Assembly: GCF_031844705.1 (NCBI RefSeq)
Contig: NZ_CP134609.1
Location: forward strand, 4,092,001-4,156,000
Direction of reading: 5' to 3'
DNA length: 64,000 bases
DNA from: Streptomyces sp. ITFR-16
Lineage (GTDB): Bacteria; Actinomycetota; Actinomycetes; Streptomycetales; Streptomycetaceae
Shown here: one piece after another, positions 25,543-33,769 of the stretch
Position numbering within the stretch: the first letter of the stretch is position 1
Layout: every line of letters starts with the position of its first letter
Program-made: the position numbers and the translations under genes
The notes under the pieces: generated by a model
What the model saw: the letters and a program-made list of their open reading frames with translations, nothing else
What the model was told of the DNA's origin: nothing
Databases searched by the model: none

Positions 25543-25669
25543 GGGGATCTCCACAAATTTCGGAGCGGTGACGGGCCGGTCGAAAGACCCGAAGTTTCGT
25601 ATGTACCTAGTAATAACATAGGGCCTTACTTTTCGTAAGTCCATCACGCCGACGCAGTACCCTGGGCGT
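25543..25669. promoter_or_regulatory. Divergent azoR/hxlR control region
   Basis: This gap is clearly more AT-rich than its surroundings. It has CTTAC (25625-25629) opposing GTAAG (25635-25639), and a looser TATGT/AACATA pair near 25600-25620. Such short inverted repeats are typical HxlR targets. The assignment to this regulator is an inference from adjacency. Confidence 0.5.
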
Positions 25670-26017
25670 ATGGCGGATCACAGCGAGAAGGCGTGCCGGC
25701 AGGTCGATGTGGGCATCAGCCGCGTCTTCGGGCTGTTCGGCAAGCGCTGGACGGGGCCGATCGTCTCCGTGCTGCTGCAGCAGCCGGTGCACTTCGCCGA
25801 TCTGCGGCGGGCGATCCCGGGCATCAGTGAGCGCATGCTCTCCGACCGGCTGTCCGAACTGGGGGCGGCGGGCCTGGTGGTCCGTGAGGTCGACGAGGGG
25901 CCGCCGCTGAGGGTCTCGTACCGCCTGACGCAGGCCGGTGCCGCGATGGAGCCCGCGCTCAAGGAGCTGGGGCGCTGGGCCGAGGCGCACCTCAAGGACG
26001 ACCTCGGCGACTGTTAG
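25670..26017 (+). CDS. HxlR-family winged-helix regulator
   Basis: The 115-residue protein has the HxlR core: FGKRWTGPIVSVLLQQPVHFADLRRAIPGISERMLSDRLSELGAAGLVVREV..GPPLRVSYRLTQAG. A cysteine at position 8 (EKACRQ) is where redox- or electrophile-sensing HxlR proteins (e.g. HypR, YodB) carry their reactive Cys. That fits its divergent azoreductase neighbour. It probably represses azoR and itself. Confidence 0.92.
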   Translation: MADHSEKACRQVDVGISRVFGLFGKRWTGPIVSVLLQQPVHFADLRRAIPGISERMLSDRLSELGAAGLVVREVDEGPPLRVSYRLTQAGAAMEPALKELGRWAEAHLKDDLGDC

Positions 26018-26026
26018 CCGTGCGGC

Positions 26027-26491
26027 TCAGGTGGCCGGCGGGCCGGGGGTGTCCGGGTCGCCCGTCGTGTTGTAGCGCAGCAGGTAGGCGGCGAACCGGG
26101 CGAGGTCTTCCGCCGTCCACTCCGCGAGCCGTTCCTGATAGGCGGCGCGACGGCTGGCCTGGGTCGAGGCGAGGGCCCGGGTGCCCGCCTCGGTGGGGTG
26201 CAGCACCTGGATGCGGTGGTCGTCCGGGTCCGGGTGGCGCTCGACCAGGCCGAGTTTCTCCAGCGTGCTGACCTGACGGCTGACCGTGGACTTGTCGAGC
26301 ATGTAGTGCGCGGCCAGGTCCGTCGCGCGGCAACCCTGCTGGTCCTCGATATGGGACAGCAGGGTGTACGAGACCAGGGGAAGCTCCGGGTGGAGCCGGG
26401 CCGCGGCGGCACGCGCACGGCGTGCGAAGGCGGTCAGTTCGCGCTGGATGACGTCCAGCGACTCCTCGCGTTCTCCGGGGGTGCCTGACAC
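26027..26491 (-). CDS. MarR-family regulator
   Basis: The 154-residue protein starts at GTG 26491 with GAGGAAGG upstream. Its winged helix is LVSYTLLSHIEDQQGCRATDLAAHYMLDKSTVSRQVSTLEKLGLVERHPDPDDHRIQVLHPTEAG. The DxR wing motif is present. A perfect palindrome lies 25 bp upstream of its start, between it and the divergent membrane-protein gene, so autorepression and repression of that gene are likely. Confidence 0.92.
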   Translation of the reverse strand: MSGTPGEREESLDVIQRELTAFARRARAAAARLHPELPLVSYTLLSHIEDQQGCRATDLAAHYMLDKSTVSRQVSTLEKLGLVERHPDPDDHRIQVLHPTEAGTRALASTQASRRAAYQERLAEWTAEDLARFAAYLLRYNTTGDPDTPGPPAT

Positions 26492-26515
26492 GGGCTCGCC
26501 TTCCTCGAAAGTTCA

Positions 26516-26554
26516 GTTGTATAGTACAACGGAATGTGAGTTGTAAAAGCCAAC
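26516..26554. promoter_or_regulatory. Putative MarR operator
   Basis: GTTGTATAGTACAAC (26516-26530) is a perfect 6-3-6 palindrome. A second, looser GTTG-N7-CAAC lies at 26540-26554. Both sit in an AT-rich gap between divergent genes. Confidence 0.65.
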
Positions 26555-26593
26555 TATCGAGTCGAATATTGCTCGAGTATCTGGAGTCCTCCC

Positions 26594-27673
26594 ATGTCCA
26601 CAGGCCCGAGCGGCGCATCCGCATCGACCGCGGGCGCGCTGCGCCATGTGCTGAGCCACCTCGTCACGCCGCTGCTGATGTGCGTCGGTATGGGGCTCGC
26701 CTACCTCGGGGCGTTCCACGCCCCCCAGCCGCACGAGCTGCGGGTGGACGTGGTCGGCTCGGGGCCGAGTGCGCAGGTGCTCGCGCAGACGCTCCAGGAC
26801 AAGGGGGACGGGGCGCTGAGCGTGCGTACGGTCCCCGACCGCGCCACGGCCGTCGATCATCTGCGGACGCAGGCGAGCTACGGCGCCTACCTTCCGGGCA
26901 AGGCCCCCGAGCTGCTGGTCGCCACCGCCTCGTCGGACACCAGCGCGACGGTGGTGGAGAAGGTCTTCACACAGGTGGCGGCCGGGCAGGGCGACCCGCT
27001 GAAGGTCACGGACACGGCCCCCACGGCGGGCGGCGACCCGACCGGGCAGGGCATCTTCTTCCTGCTGGTCGCGGTGAGCATCGGTTCGTACGCCTCCGTC
27101 GCCGTGATCGGCGGAGCCGGTGCGGTGCTGGCGCTGCGGGTCCGCGCGGCCCTTGCCCTCGGTGCGTCGTTCGTGGTGAGCCTGATCGGCGCGGCGTTCG
27201 CCGGGCCGCTGTTCGGGCTCGTGGACCACGGGCTCGGCGGCCTCTGGGCGATGGCATGGCTCTACTCGGCGGGCATCCTGCTGATCGGAGTCGGGCTGCA
27301 CACCTTCCTCAAGCGGTGGACCACGCTCGGCGTCATGGTGTTGTTCGTCATGCTCAACTTCACCAGCTCCGGCGGGATCTTCCGGCCCGAGCTGCAGCCC
27401 GGCTTCTTCGGCGCGCTGCACTCCTTCTGGAACGGAGCGGGCTTCGTCGAGGGGGTACGCGCCCACGTGTACTTCGGCGGGCACGCGCTCGGCGGACATC
27501 TGCTGGTGCTCACCCTCTGGTTCGCGGCCGGCCTGGCGGTGACGGCCCTGGCGGGTCTGGCCGAGCGCCGGCGCCGGGTCGCGGCCGTGCCGGAGAAGGC
27601 ACCGGAGACAGTCGCCGGACCGGAGGCGAGGGAAGAGCTGGAGGAGGAGCTGGAGGAGGCCGTGGGCGTCTGA
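26594..27673 (+). CDS. YhgE/Pip-like multi-pass membrane protein
   Basis: The 359-residue protein has an N-terminal membrane helix (about 23-42), an extracytoplasmic domain of about 110 residues, and five or so further helices (about 155-320). It ends in an acidic coiled tail (EELEEELEEAVGV). The topology matches the permease-like half of YhgE/Pip (ABC-2 related) proteins, which are larger. No ATPase is encoded nearby. Divergent pairing with MarR suggests drug-responsive export, but this is inference. Confidence 0.8.
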   Translation: MSTGPSGASASTAGALRHVLSHLVTPLLMCVGMGLAYLGAFHAPQPHELRVDVVGSGPSAQVLAQTLQDKGDGALSVRTVPDRATAVDHLRTQASYGAYLPGKAPELLVATASSDTSATVVEKVFTQVAAGQGDPLKVTDTAPTAGGDPTGQGIFFLLVAVSIGSYASVAVIGGAGAVLALRVRAALALGASFVVSLIGAAFAGPLFGLVDHGLGGLWAMAWLYSAGILLIGVGLHTFLKRWTTLGVMVLFVMLNFTSSGGIFRPELQPGFFGALHSFWNGAGFVEGVRAHVYFGGHALGGHLLVLTLWFAAGLAVTALAGLAERRRRVAAVPEKAPETVAGPEAREELEEELEEAVGV

Positions 27674-27700
27674 CCAGCGCCGAGGATGCGCCGGACCGGG

Positions 27701-27732
27701 TTTTCCACAGGGGTGCGGTCCAGTTGTCCACA
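27701..27732. promoter_or_regulatory. Pair of DnaA boxes
   Basis: TTTTCCACA (27701-27709, one mismatch) and TTGTCCACA (27724-27732, perfect) lie on the same strand, 23 bp apart, in the gap before the DUF2252 gene. Confidence 0.6.
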
Positions 27733-27836
27733 GGGGCAGACGTCTTTCGGCGAACGGCGGTAACGTCATCGGCAGTTGATGTTGGGCCGGGGCGCCGCGC
27801 GGCTGCGCCGGGTGAGGGCGGGGGAGGCTGCGCGCC

Positions 27837-29288
27837 ATGGACGGAATCGAAGCGACAGTGCCGGTACAGCGGGCCGGGCGGGACGGTGTGCGTATCCCGG
27901 TGGTGCCCGGGTTCGTCCGCCGGGAGGACCCGGCGGACGGACGCGGTCCGCAGTCCCCGAAGGACGCGGGCAAGGCGCTGCGCGACCGTGTCCCCAGGTC
28001 CTCGCACGACAGCCTGGTGGAGCCCGCCGGCCGGCCCGACGCGGTGCGGGCGGTCGAGGAGTCCAACCGGGGCCGGGTGCCGGGGCTCACCCCGATACGG
28101 GTGGGCCGGATGGCCGCCACCCCGTTCGCCTTTCTGCGGGGCTCGGCCGGGCTGATGGCCCACGATCTGGTGGGGACGCCCGTCACCGGGGTCACCGCCC
28201 AGCTCTGCGGTGACGCGCACGCGGCCAACTTCGGGCTGTACGGCGATGCGCGGGGCAGCCTGGTCATCGATCTGAACGACTTCGACGAGACCGTCGTCGG
28301 CCCGTGGGAGTGGGACCTCAAGCGGCTGGCCACCTCGATCGTGCTCGCGGGCCGCGAGGCCGGTGCGGACGAGGCCACCTGCCGCCGGGGTGCGTACGAC
28401 ACGGTGGGGGCCTACCGGCGGACGATGCGGCTGCTGGCCAGAATGCCCGCGCTCGACGCGTGGAACGCCATCGCGGACGAGGAACTCGTCTCGCACACCG
28501 ACGCCCGGGATCTGCTCGGGACCCTGGAGCGGGTCTCGGAGAAGGCCCGCAACAATACCAGCGCCCGGTTCGCGGCGAAGTCCACGGAGGACTGCGAGGA
28601 CGGCGGGCGCCGGTTCGTCGATGCGCCGCCGGTGCTGCGCCGGGTGCCGGACGCGGAGGCTGCGGCCGTGGCGGCGGGGCTCGGCGACTACCTGGGGACG
28701 GTCTCGGAGGACCGGGTCCCGTTGCTGGCCCGGTACGCGATCCACGATGTGGCGTTCCGGGTGGTCGGCACGGGGAGCGTGGGCACCCGCTCGTACGTGG
28801 TGCTGCTGCTGGACCACCGGGGCGAGCCGCTGGTGCTCCAGGTGAAGGAGGCCAGGCCCTCCGTGCTGGGGCCGCATCTGGCCGCCGCGGGGTTCGATGT
28901 GCCGGAGGTGGCGCACGAGGGGCGCCGGGTGGTGTTCGGACAGAAGAGGATGCAGGTCGTCAGCGACATCCTGCTGGGGTGGACCACGGTGGACGGGCGG
29001 CCGTTCCAGGTCCGGCAGTTCAGGAATCGCAAGGGCAGCGTGGATCCGGCGGCCCTGGCGGCCGACCAGGTCGACGACTACGGCCGGATGACGGGGGCGC
29101 TGCTGGCGCGGGCCCACGCACACAGCGCCGATCCCCGGCTGATCGCGGGCTACTGCGGGAAGAACGACGAGCTGGACGAGGCGATGGCATCGTTCGCCGT
29201 GACGTACGCGGACCGCACCGAGGCCGATCACGCGGATCTGGTGCGGGCCGTGGGGGCGGGCCGGATAGCCGCCGAGCTGGGGGTGTGA
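27837..29288 (+). CDS. DUF2252 family protein
   Basis: This 483-residue protein has the DUF2252 hallmarks: LTPIRVGRMAATPFAFLRGSAGLMAHDL, CGDAHAANFGLYGDARGSLVIDLNDFDE, GPWEWDLKRLATSIV, and the late LARAHAHSADPRLIAGYCG. The GDAH...N / DxND patterns resemble the catalytic loop of aminoglycoside-phosphotransferase-fold kinases, so a small-molecule kinase is plausible. The reaction is unknown. It is cytosolic with no membrane segments. Confidence 0.9.
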   Translation: MDGIEATVPVQRAGRDGVRIPVVPGFVRREDPADGRGPQSPKDAGKALRDRVPRSSHDSLVEPAGRPDAVRAVEESNRGRVPGLTPIRVGRMAATPFAFLRGSAGLMAHDLVGTPVTGVTAQLCGDAHAANFGLYGDARGSLVIDLNDFDETVVGPWEWDLKRLATSIVLAGREAGADEATCRRGAYDTVGAYRRTMRLLARMPALDAWNAIADEELVSHTDARDLLGTLERVSEKARNNTSARFAAKSTEDCEDGGRRFVDAPPVLRRVPDAEAAAVAAGLGDYLGTVSEDRVPLLARYAIHDVAFRVVGTGSVGTRSYVVLLLDHRGEPLVLQVKEARPSVLGPHLAAAGFDVPEVAHEGRRVVFGQKRMQVVSDILLGWTTVDGRPFQVRQFRNRKGSVDPAALAADQVDDYGRMTGALLARAHAHSADPRLIAGYCGKNDELDEAMASFAVTYADRTEADHADLVRAVGAGRIAAELGV

Positions 29289-29346
29289 GGTCCGTTCCGC
29301 GGACCGTGTGTCCCCGGCGGGCGGGCCGTGGCCATACGCTGGACGG

Positions 29347-30351
29347 GTGACCCACGAAGCCGCCGGGGTGCCGACCACCCGGAACGACGATGACCGGCCG
29401 GACGACGACTGTCAGGACGCGCAGTCCGGCTCCCCGGCCGACGCGCACGCGCGGACGGCGCCCGGAGCCTCGGAAGCGGACTCCCCCGAAGGGGACTCCG
29501 GGGACGGTGCCGCGTCGGCTTCCGGCGCCTCCGCCGACGAGGGTGCCGGGACCGGCGCAGGCGCGGCCGAGGGACAGGAGCGTCCCGAGGCCCGGCTCGC
29601 GCAGGCTGTGCGGGTGGCCGAGCAGGCGCTGATCGAGTTCGAGATCGCGGTCGAGACGTTCCGGGTCGAGGTCGAGAACTTCTCGCGGCTGCACCACCAG
29701 CGGCTCGGCCCGATGTACGCACGGCTCGACGAGCTGGACGCGCAGATCGCGGAGGCGCGGGCCGCCAGGACCGGCGATCCCGAGGATCTGCGCAAGGCGG
29801 CGGACGCGCGGGCGATCGTGATGCCCATGCCGGGCGTGGACGAGCTGTTCCACGACTGGATGGACTCCGACGGACTGTCGCCCGAGGCGGCGGCCATGCT
29901 CACCGAGCAGCCGGTCCGGCCGCCGAAGCGGGTCCGGCCGACCGAGGAGGCGCGCAAGCTCTACCGCGAGCTGGTCCGCAAGGCTCATCCGGACCTGGCC
30001 CAGGACGAGGAGGAGCGGACGCGGCGTGACGAGTTCATCACCCGGGTCAACGCCGCGTACGGGCGCGGGGACGAGGCGCTCCTCAAGGAGCTGGCCGAGG
30101 AGTGGGCGGCCGGGCCGGTCGCACCGGAGGCCCGGCTCGGCGAGGCCGATGAGCTCTACGCCCGGCTGAACTGGCTCACCCAGCGCAAGGAGCTGCTGAC
30201 CGAGCTGGCTCAGGAGCTGGAGGAGAGCGCGATCGGCGCCATGCTGCGGATGGCCCCGGACGACCCGGACCATCTGCTCGAGGAGATCGCCGAGCAGCTT
30301 CTGGGCGAGGTCTCGCAGCGCGAGGCGGAGCTCGCTGCTCTGGTGCAGTAG
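29347..30351 (+). CDS. J-domain-containing protein
   Basis: This 334-residue protein starts at GTG 29347. The first 80 residues are acidic and disordered. A coiled coil follows (about 80-145: QAVRVAEQALIEFEIAVETF), and then a degenerate DnaJ-like domain (about 200-240: EEARKLYRELVRKAHPDLAQD...RVNAAYGRGD) with an intact HPD motif. The remaining 90 residues are helical. HPD stimulates DnaK ATPase, so this may be an Hsp70 co-chaperone for a specific client. No chaperone gene is adjacent. The rhodanese gene follows after 46 bp. Confidence 0.85.
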   Translation: MTHEAAGVPTTRNDDDRPDDDCQDAQSGSPADAHARTAPGASEADSPEGDSGDGAASASGASADEGAGTGAGAAEGQERPEARLAQAVRVAEQALIEFEIAVETFRVEVENFSRLHHQRLGPMYARLDELDAQIAEARAARTGDPEDLRKAADARAIVMPMPGVDELFHDWMDSDGLSPEAAAMLTEQPVRPPKRVRPTEEARKLYRELVRKAHPDLAQDEEERTRRDEFITRVNAAYGRGDEALLKELAEEWAAGPVAPEARLGEADELYARLNWLTQRKELLTELAQELEESAIGAMLRMAPDDPDHLLEEIAEQLLGEVSQREAELAALVQ

Positions 30352-30397
30352 CGTTTTCGGGGACTCCGGAGCGTATTGACGAGAGAAGGCATGACCC

Positions 30398-30742
30398 ATG
30401 AATTTCGGCCCGCTTCCCACGGTCGATGTCACGGCGGTACCGGAGGACGGCTTCGTGCTGGACGTCCGGGAGAACGACGAATGGGCGGCCGGTCATGTCG
30501 ACGGCGCCCTGCACATTCCGATGAGCGACTTCGTGGGCCGCTTCGGTGAGCTGACCGAAGCGGTGGAGGACGGCCGGCGCGTGCATGTGATGTGCCGGGT
30601 CGGCGGCCGGTCCGCGCAGGTCACCCAGTACCTGCTGCAGCAGGGCATCGACGCGGTCAACATCGACGGCGGGATGCTCGCCTGGGACGGCGCGGGGCGT
30701 CCGATGGTCGCGGACAACGGAAACCCGGCCTTCGTCGTCTGA
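30398..30742 (+). CDS. Rhodanese-domain protein (sulfurtransferase)
   Basis: The 114-residue single-domain rhodanese has DVRENDEWAAGHVDGALHIPMSD and the active-site loop CRVGGRS (Cys about residue 67). It probably transfers sulfane sulfur to an acceptor in the cytoplasm. The last 15 bp, including the stop, are repeated twice downstream. Confidence 0.93.
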   Translation: MNFGPLPTVDVTAVPEDGFVLDVRENDEWAAGHVDGALHIPMSDFVGRFGELTEAVEDGRRVHVMCRVGGRSAQVTQYLLQQGIDAVNIDGGMLAWDGAGRPMVADNGNPAFVV

Positions 30743-30774
30743 GTCTTCGCCGCCTGAGCCTTCGTCGCCTGACG
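30730..30774 (+). repeat. 15-bp tandem repeat, three copies, over the rhodanese stop
   Basis: The copies are CTTCGTCGTCTGAGT, CTTCGCCGCCTGAGC and CTTCGTCGCCTGACG. Each carries an in-frame TGA, so the gene end has been duplicated without changing the protein. It is probably a replication-slippage product. Confidence 0.8.
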
Positions 30775-30866
30775 CGACCGGGACCTGGGGCCTCGCGTCG
30801 GGCGGGGCTCCGGGCCGTAAGGGCGACGGGCCTACGCGTGCCGCCGAGGGCGGCGGCGTGTCGTGT

Positions 30867-32048
30867 TCAGGCGAGGGGGTGGGCGGCGAGCAGGTCGCCG
30901 AGGGCCTCTTCGTGCGCCGCCGCGGGGCCGAGAGACAGCTCGATCTGCTTGGCCCAGGCGTGGAAGCGGTGCAGAGGGTAATCGGTGTCCGCGCCGAAGC
31001 CGCCGTGCAGATGCTGTGCCGTCTGCACGACCCGGCGGACTCCGTCCGACGCCCAGATCTTCGCCACCGCGATATCGCCGGCCGGGGGCAGCGGTCCGCC
31101 CCCTCCGGTGGTGATCCGCCAGGCCGCCTGCCAGAGGGTCACCTCCATGGCCCGCAGATCGATGTACCGGTCCGCCGCCTGTACGGCGACGGACTGGAAG
31201 GTCGCCACCGGGAAGCCGAACTGCTCGCGCCTGCCGGTGTACTGGCTCGTCATGGCGAGCACTTTCTCGCCGAGGCCCAGGGCGAGCGCACATGTTCCGG
31301 TGACGAGCAGGCCGTGCAGCCAAGGCCAGGCGCCGTCGGTCTCGATCAGCTCGCGCGGCTCGATCCGTACGGCGTCGAGCCTTACCTCGCCGAAGAGTTC
31401 GCCGCTGGTGGAGACCTGCTCGGCGATGGAGACGCCGTCGTGGTCGCGGCGGACGAGCGCCAGAACGGTCCGGCCCTCCACCGTGTGGGCCGGCACCGCG
31501 ATCCAGTCCGCGGCCTGAGCCCAGGGGACGCCCGACTGCACCCCGTCCAGCACCCACACCGGTCCGCTCCCGGGCCCGTCCTCTGGCCGGCCCTCGCCCG
31601 TGCTCCCAGTGGCGTCCAGGCGTGCGGTGACGGCCAGTTCGGCCGGGTCGTGGCCGGTGCGGCCGTTGGCGCCGACGGTGAGGACCAGCTCGCCCCGGCC
31701 GACGCGGGGCAGCAGCTCGGCGGCGAGCCCCTGCTCGCCGTAACGCTGGAGCGTCATCGCGACGGCGCACGTCTCCAGCAGCGGTACCCGCGCGAGCACC
31801 TTCGCCGACTCGCGCAGCACCAGGCAGAGCGCGATCAGGTCGAGCCCTGCCCCGCCGTGCTCCGGCCTCAGCGTCAGGCTCAGCAGGTCACCGGTGGCGA
31901 GCGCGGCCCACAGCGGCCGGTCGATGTCCTCGGCCACCGAGCCCGGCACCAGCGCGGGGCTCGGCACCGCATCGGGTGCGACGCCGGAGAAGACCGCTCG
32001 CGCCGCCTCGGTGGCTGCCTGCTGTTCCTCGGTGAAGGTGAAGTCCAC
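30867..32048 (-). CDS. Acyl-CoA dehydrogenase (sterol-type FadE-like)
   Basis: This 393-residue flavoprotein has the acyl-CoA dehydrogenase N-terminal domain (MDFTFTEEQQAATEAARAVF), a beta domain, and a C-terminal helical domain with REQFGFPVATFQSVAVQAAD and HLHGGFGADTDYPLHRF. The YEGT-type region that carries the catalytic Glu of MCAD is absent (WAKQIELSLGP), as in the alpha2beta2 FadE enzymes of steroid side-chain degradation. That suggests it needs a partner subunit, which is not present here. A perfect KstR-type operator lies 57 bp upstream, so it is probably a separate unit from the paa operon. Confidence 0.88.
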   Translation of the reverse strand: MDFTFTEEQQAATEAARAVFSGVAPDAVPSPALVPGSVAEDIDRPLWAALATGDLLSLTLRPEHGGAGLDLIALCLVLRESAKVLARVPLLETCAVAMTLQRYGEQGLAAELLPRVGRGELVLTVGANGRTGHDPAELAVTARLDATGSTGEGRPEDGPGSGPVWVLDGVQSGVPWAQAADWIAVPAHTVEGRTVLALVRRDHDGVSIAEQVSTSGELFGEVRLDAVRIEPRELIETDGAWPWLHGLLVTGTCALALGLGEKVLAMTSQYTGRREQFGFPVATFQSVAVQAADRYIDLRAMEVTLWQAAWRITTGGGGPLPPAGDIAVAKIWASDGVRRVVQTAQHLHGGFGADTDYPLHRFHAWAKQIELSLGPAAAHEEALGDLLAAHPLA

Positions 32049-32105
32049 TGTCCTGGCCTCCCGCGAACCGCTGTGCCCGTACCCGGACCTGACGGAGCGT
32101 CAAAA

Positions 32106-32119
32106 TAGAACAGGTTCTA
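32106..32119. promoter_or_regulatory. KstR-type operator
   Basis: TAGAACAGGTTCTA is a perfect palindrome and fits the published KstR consensus TnnAACnnGTTnnA used in actinobacterial cholesterol-catabolism regulons. It lies just upstream of the acyl-CoA dehydrogenase start (32048). No kstR gene is in the window. Confidence 0.75.
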
Positions 32120-32203
32120 CGAGAAGGGAACAGCGCGGATGCCGGTGCGTCCGGCGCGGGGCTGTTCGGGGTCAGCGGCTCGGAGTCGGCGGGGCGGTAG
32201 GCG

Positions 32204-33262
32204 TCAGCGGTCGAAGTCGAGTTCCACCTCTCCGGTCACCGGGTGGGACTGGCAGGCCAGCACATATCCCGCGTCCGTCTCCTCCGGCTCCAGGGCGAAG
32301 TTGCGGTCCATCCGCACCTCGCCCGAGACCAGGAAGGCCCGGCACGTCCCGCACACCCCGCCCTTGCAGGCGTACGGCGCGTCCGCACGGCTGCGCAGCA
32401 CCGTCTCCAGCAGCGATTCGCCGTCCTGCACCGGCCACTTGCCCGAGCGCCCGTCCAGAGTCGCCGTGAGCGTGCCGGCGGCGGGCGTCTCGATACGGGG
32501 TCCGGCGGGTGCGTCCGGTCCGTCCTCGACGTGGAAGATCTCCTGGTGGATCCGGGAGCGGTCCACGCCCAGTCCGTGCAGAGCGAGCTCGGCACCCCGG
32601 ACCAGACCGAGGGGGCCGCACAGGAACCAGCCGTCGGTCTCCGCCACCGGGAGCAGCGCCGGCAGCAGCGCGGTCAGCCGCTCACGGTCGAGCCGGCCCG
32701 ACGGGAGACCGGCCTGCTGCTCCTCCCGGGACAGTGCGGTGACCAGCTGGAACCGGTCCGGGTAGCGGTCCTTCAGGTCCGCCACCTCGTCCAGGAACAT
32801 CGTCGACGCGGCCGTCCGGTCGCTCCGGATCAGGCAGAACGAGGCGTCCGGCTCGCGGGCGAGCAGGGTCGAGGCGATGGACAGCACCGGTGTGATGCCG
32901 CTGCCGCCGACCACCGCGGCGAACTGCCCGGGGCGCGGCGTCAGGACGAAGCGGCCCATCGGGGGCATCGCCTCGATCGCGTCGCCGACCACCAGCTCCT
33001 TGAGGGCGTAAGTGGAGAAGGCGCCGCCGTCGACCAGGCGGATGCCCACCCGCAGCGCGGGGGCGGCCGGCTGCTCGGTGGCCGGGGCGCAGATCGAGTA
33101 CGAGCGGCGGATCTCCTGGCCGTCCACGGTGTAGCGGACATTGAGATGCTGGCCCGGTCGGTGGCGGAAGGTCTCGTGCAGATCCGGCGGCACGGCGAGG
33201 GTGACGGCCACCGAATCGTCCGTGAGCCGCTCGATCCCGCTGACCCGGAGCGGATGGAACAT
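32204..33262 (-). CDS. paaE: Phenylacetyl-CoA epoxidase reductase PaaE
   Basis: The 352-residue reductase has an FAD/NAD(P)H ferredoxin-reductase module (RPGQHLNVRYTVDGQEIRRSYSIC; GGSGITPVLSIASTLL) and a C-terminal plant-type [2Fe-2S] domain (CKGGVCGTCRAFL...YVLACQ, four Cys). It passes electrons from NADPH to the PaaA di-iron centre. Its ATG directly abuts the paaD stop. It is the last gene of paaABCDE. Confidence 0.96.
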   Translation of the reverse strand: MFHPLRVSGIERLTDDSVAVTLAVPPDLHETFRHRPGQHLNVRYTVDGQEIRRSYSICAPATEQPAAPALRVGIRLVDGGAFSTYALKELVVGDAIEAMPPMGRFVLTPRPGQFAAVVGGSGITPVLSIASTLLAREPDASFCLIRSDRTAASTMFLDEVADLKDRYPDRFQLVTALSREEQQAGLPSGRLDRERLTALLPALLPVAETDGWFLCGPLGLVRGAELALHGLGVDRSRIHQEIFHVEDGPDAPAGPRIETPAAGTLTATLDGRSGKWPVQDGESLLETVLRSRADAPYACKGGVCGTCRAFLVSGEVRMDRNFALEPEETDAGYVLACQSHPVTGEVELDFDR

Positions 33263-33769
33263 CTACAACTCCTTGAAGTGATCGAAGGGTTCACGGCAGG
33301 CGACGCAGCGTCGGAGCGCCTTGCAGGCGGTGGACGAGAACCGGCTGAGCAGCTCCGTCTCGGTGGAGCCGCAGTGCGGGCAGCGCACGGACAGCGTCAG
33401 CGGCACGGGGCCGCCGGAGGGGGAGGCGGCGTCGTGCGGCCGAGGGGGCGCTATGCCGAACTCGGCCAGCTTGCGGCGGCCTTCCGCGCTGATGTCGTCC
33501 GTGGACCAGGCCGGGGAGAGCACGGTCACCACGGAGACCTCGGTCATCCCCCGGCCGTGCAGCACGCGCTCGATGTCCGTCGCCATGGTCTCGATCGCCG
33601 GGCAGCCGGTGTACGTGGGGGTGAGCCGGACCGTGACGCGGCCCGGAGCCTCGACCTCCACACCCCGGACCACGCCCAGGTCCTCCAGCGTCAGCACGGG
33701 AAGCTCCGGATCGGGCACCGATCCCGCGAGGCTGAGCAGCTCCTCCTCCAGCGGAGTCCAGGTCACCAT
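33263..33769 (-). CDS. paaD: Phenylacetyl-CoA epoxidase maturation protein PaaD
   Basis: The 168-residue protein has an N-terminal DUF59/MIP18 domain (SVPDPELPVLTLEDLGVVRGV) and a C-terminal zinc ribbon (CPHCGSTETELLSRFSSTACKALRRCVACREPF). PaaD is thought to assist iron-sulfur or di-iron assembly of the epoxidase. It overlaps the end of paaC by 7 bp. Confidence 0.95.
   Translation of the reverse strand: MVTWTPLEEELLSLAGSVPDPELPVLTLEDLGVVRGVEVEAPGRVTVRLTPTYTGCPAIETMATDIERVLHGRGMTEVSVVTVLSPAWSTDDISAEGRRKLAEFGIAPPRPHDAASPSGGPVPLTLSVRCPHCGSTETELLSRFSSTACKALRRCVACREPFDHFKEL

Noticed and set aside
26594..26602. DnaA-box-like ATGTCCACA
   Set aside because: It is the start codon and first residues (Met-Ser-Thr) of the membrane-protein gene, has a mismatch at the first position, and is probably coincidence.
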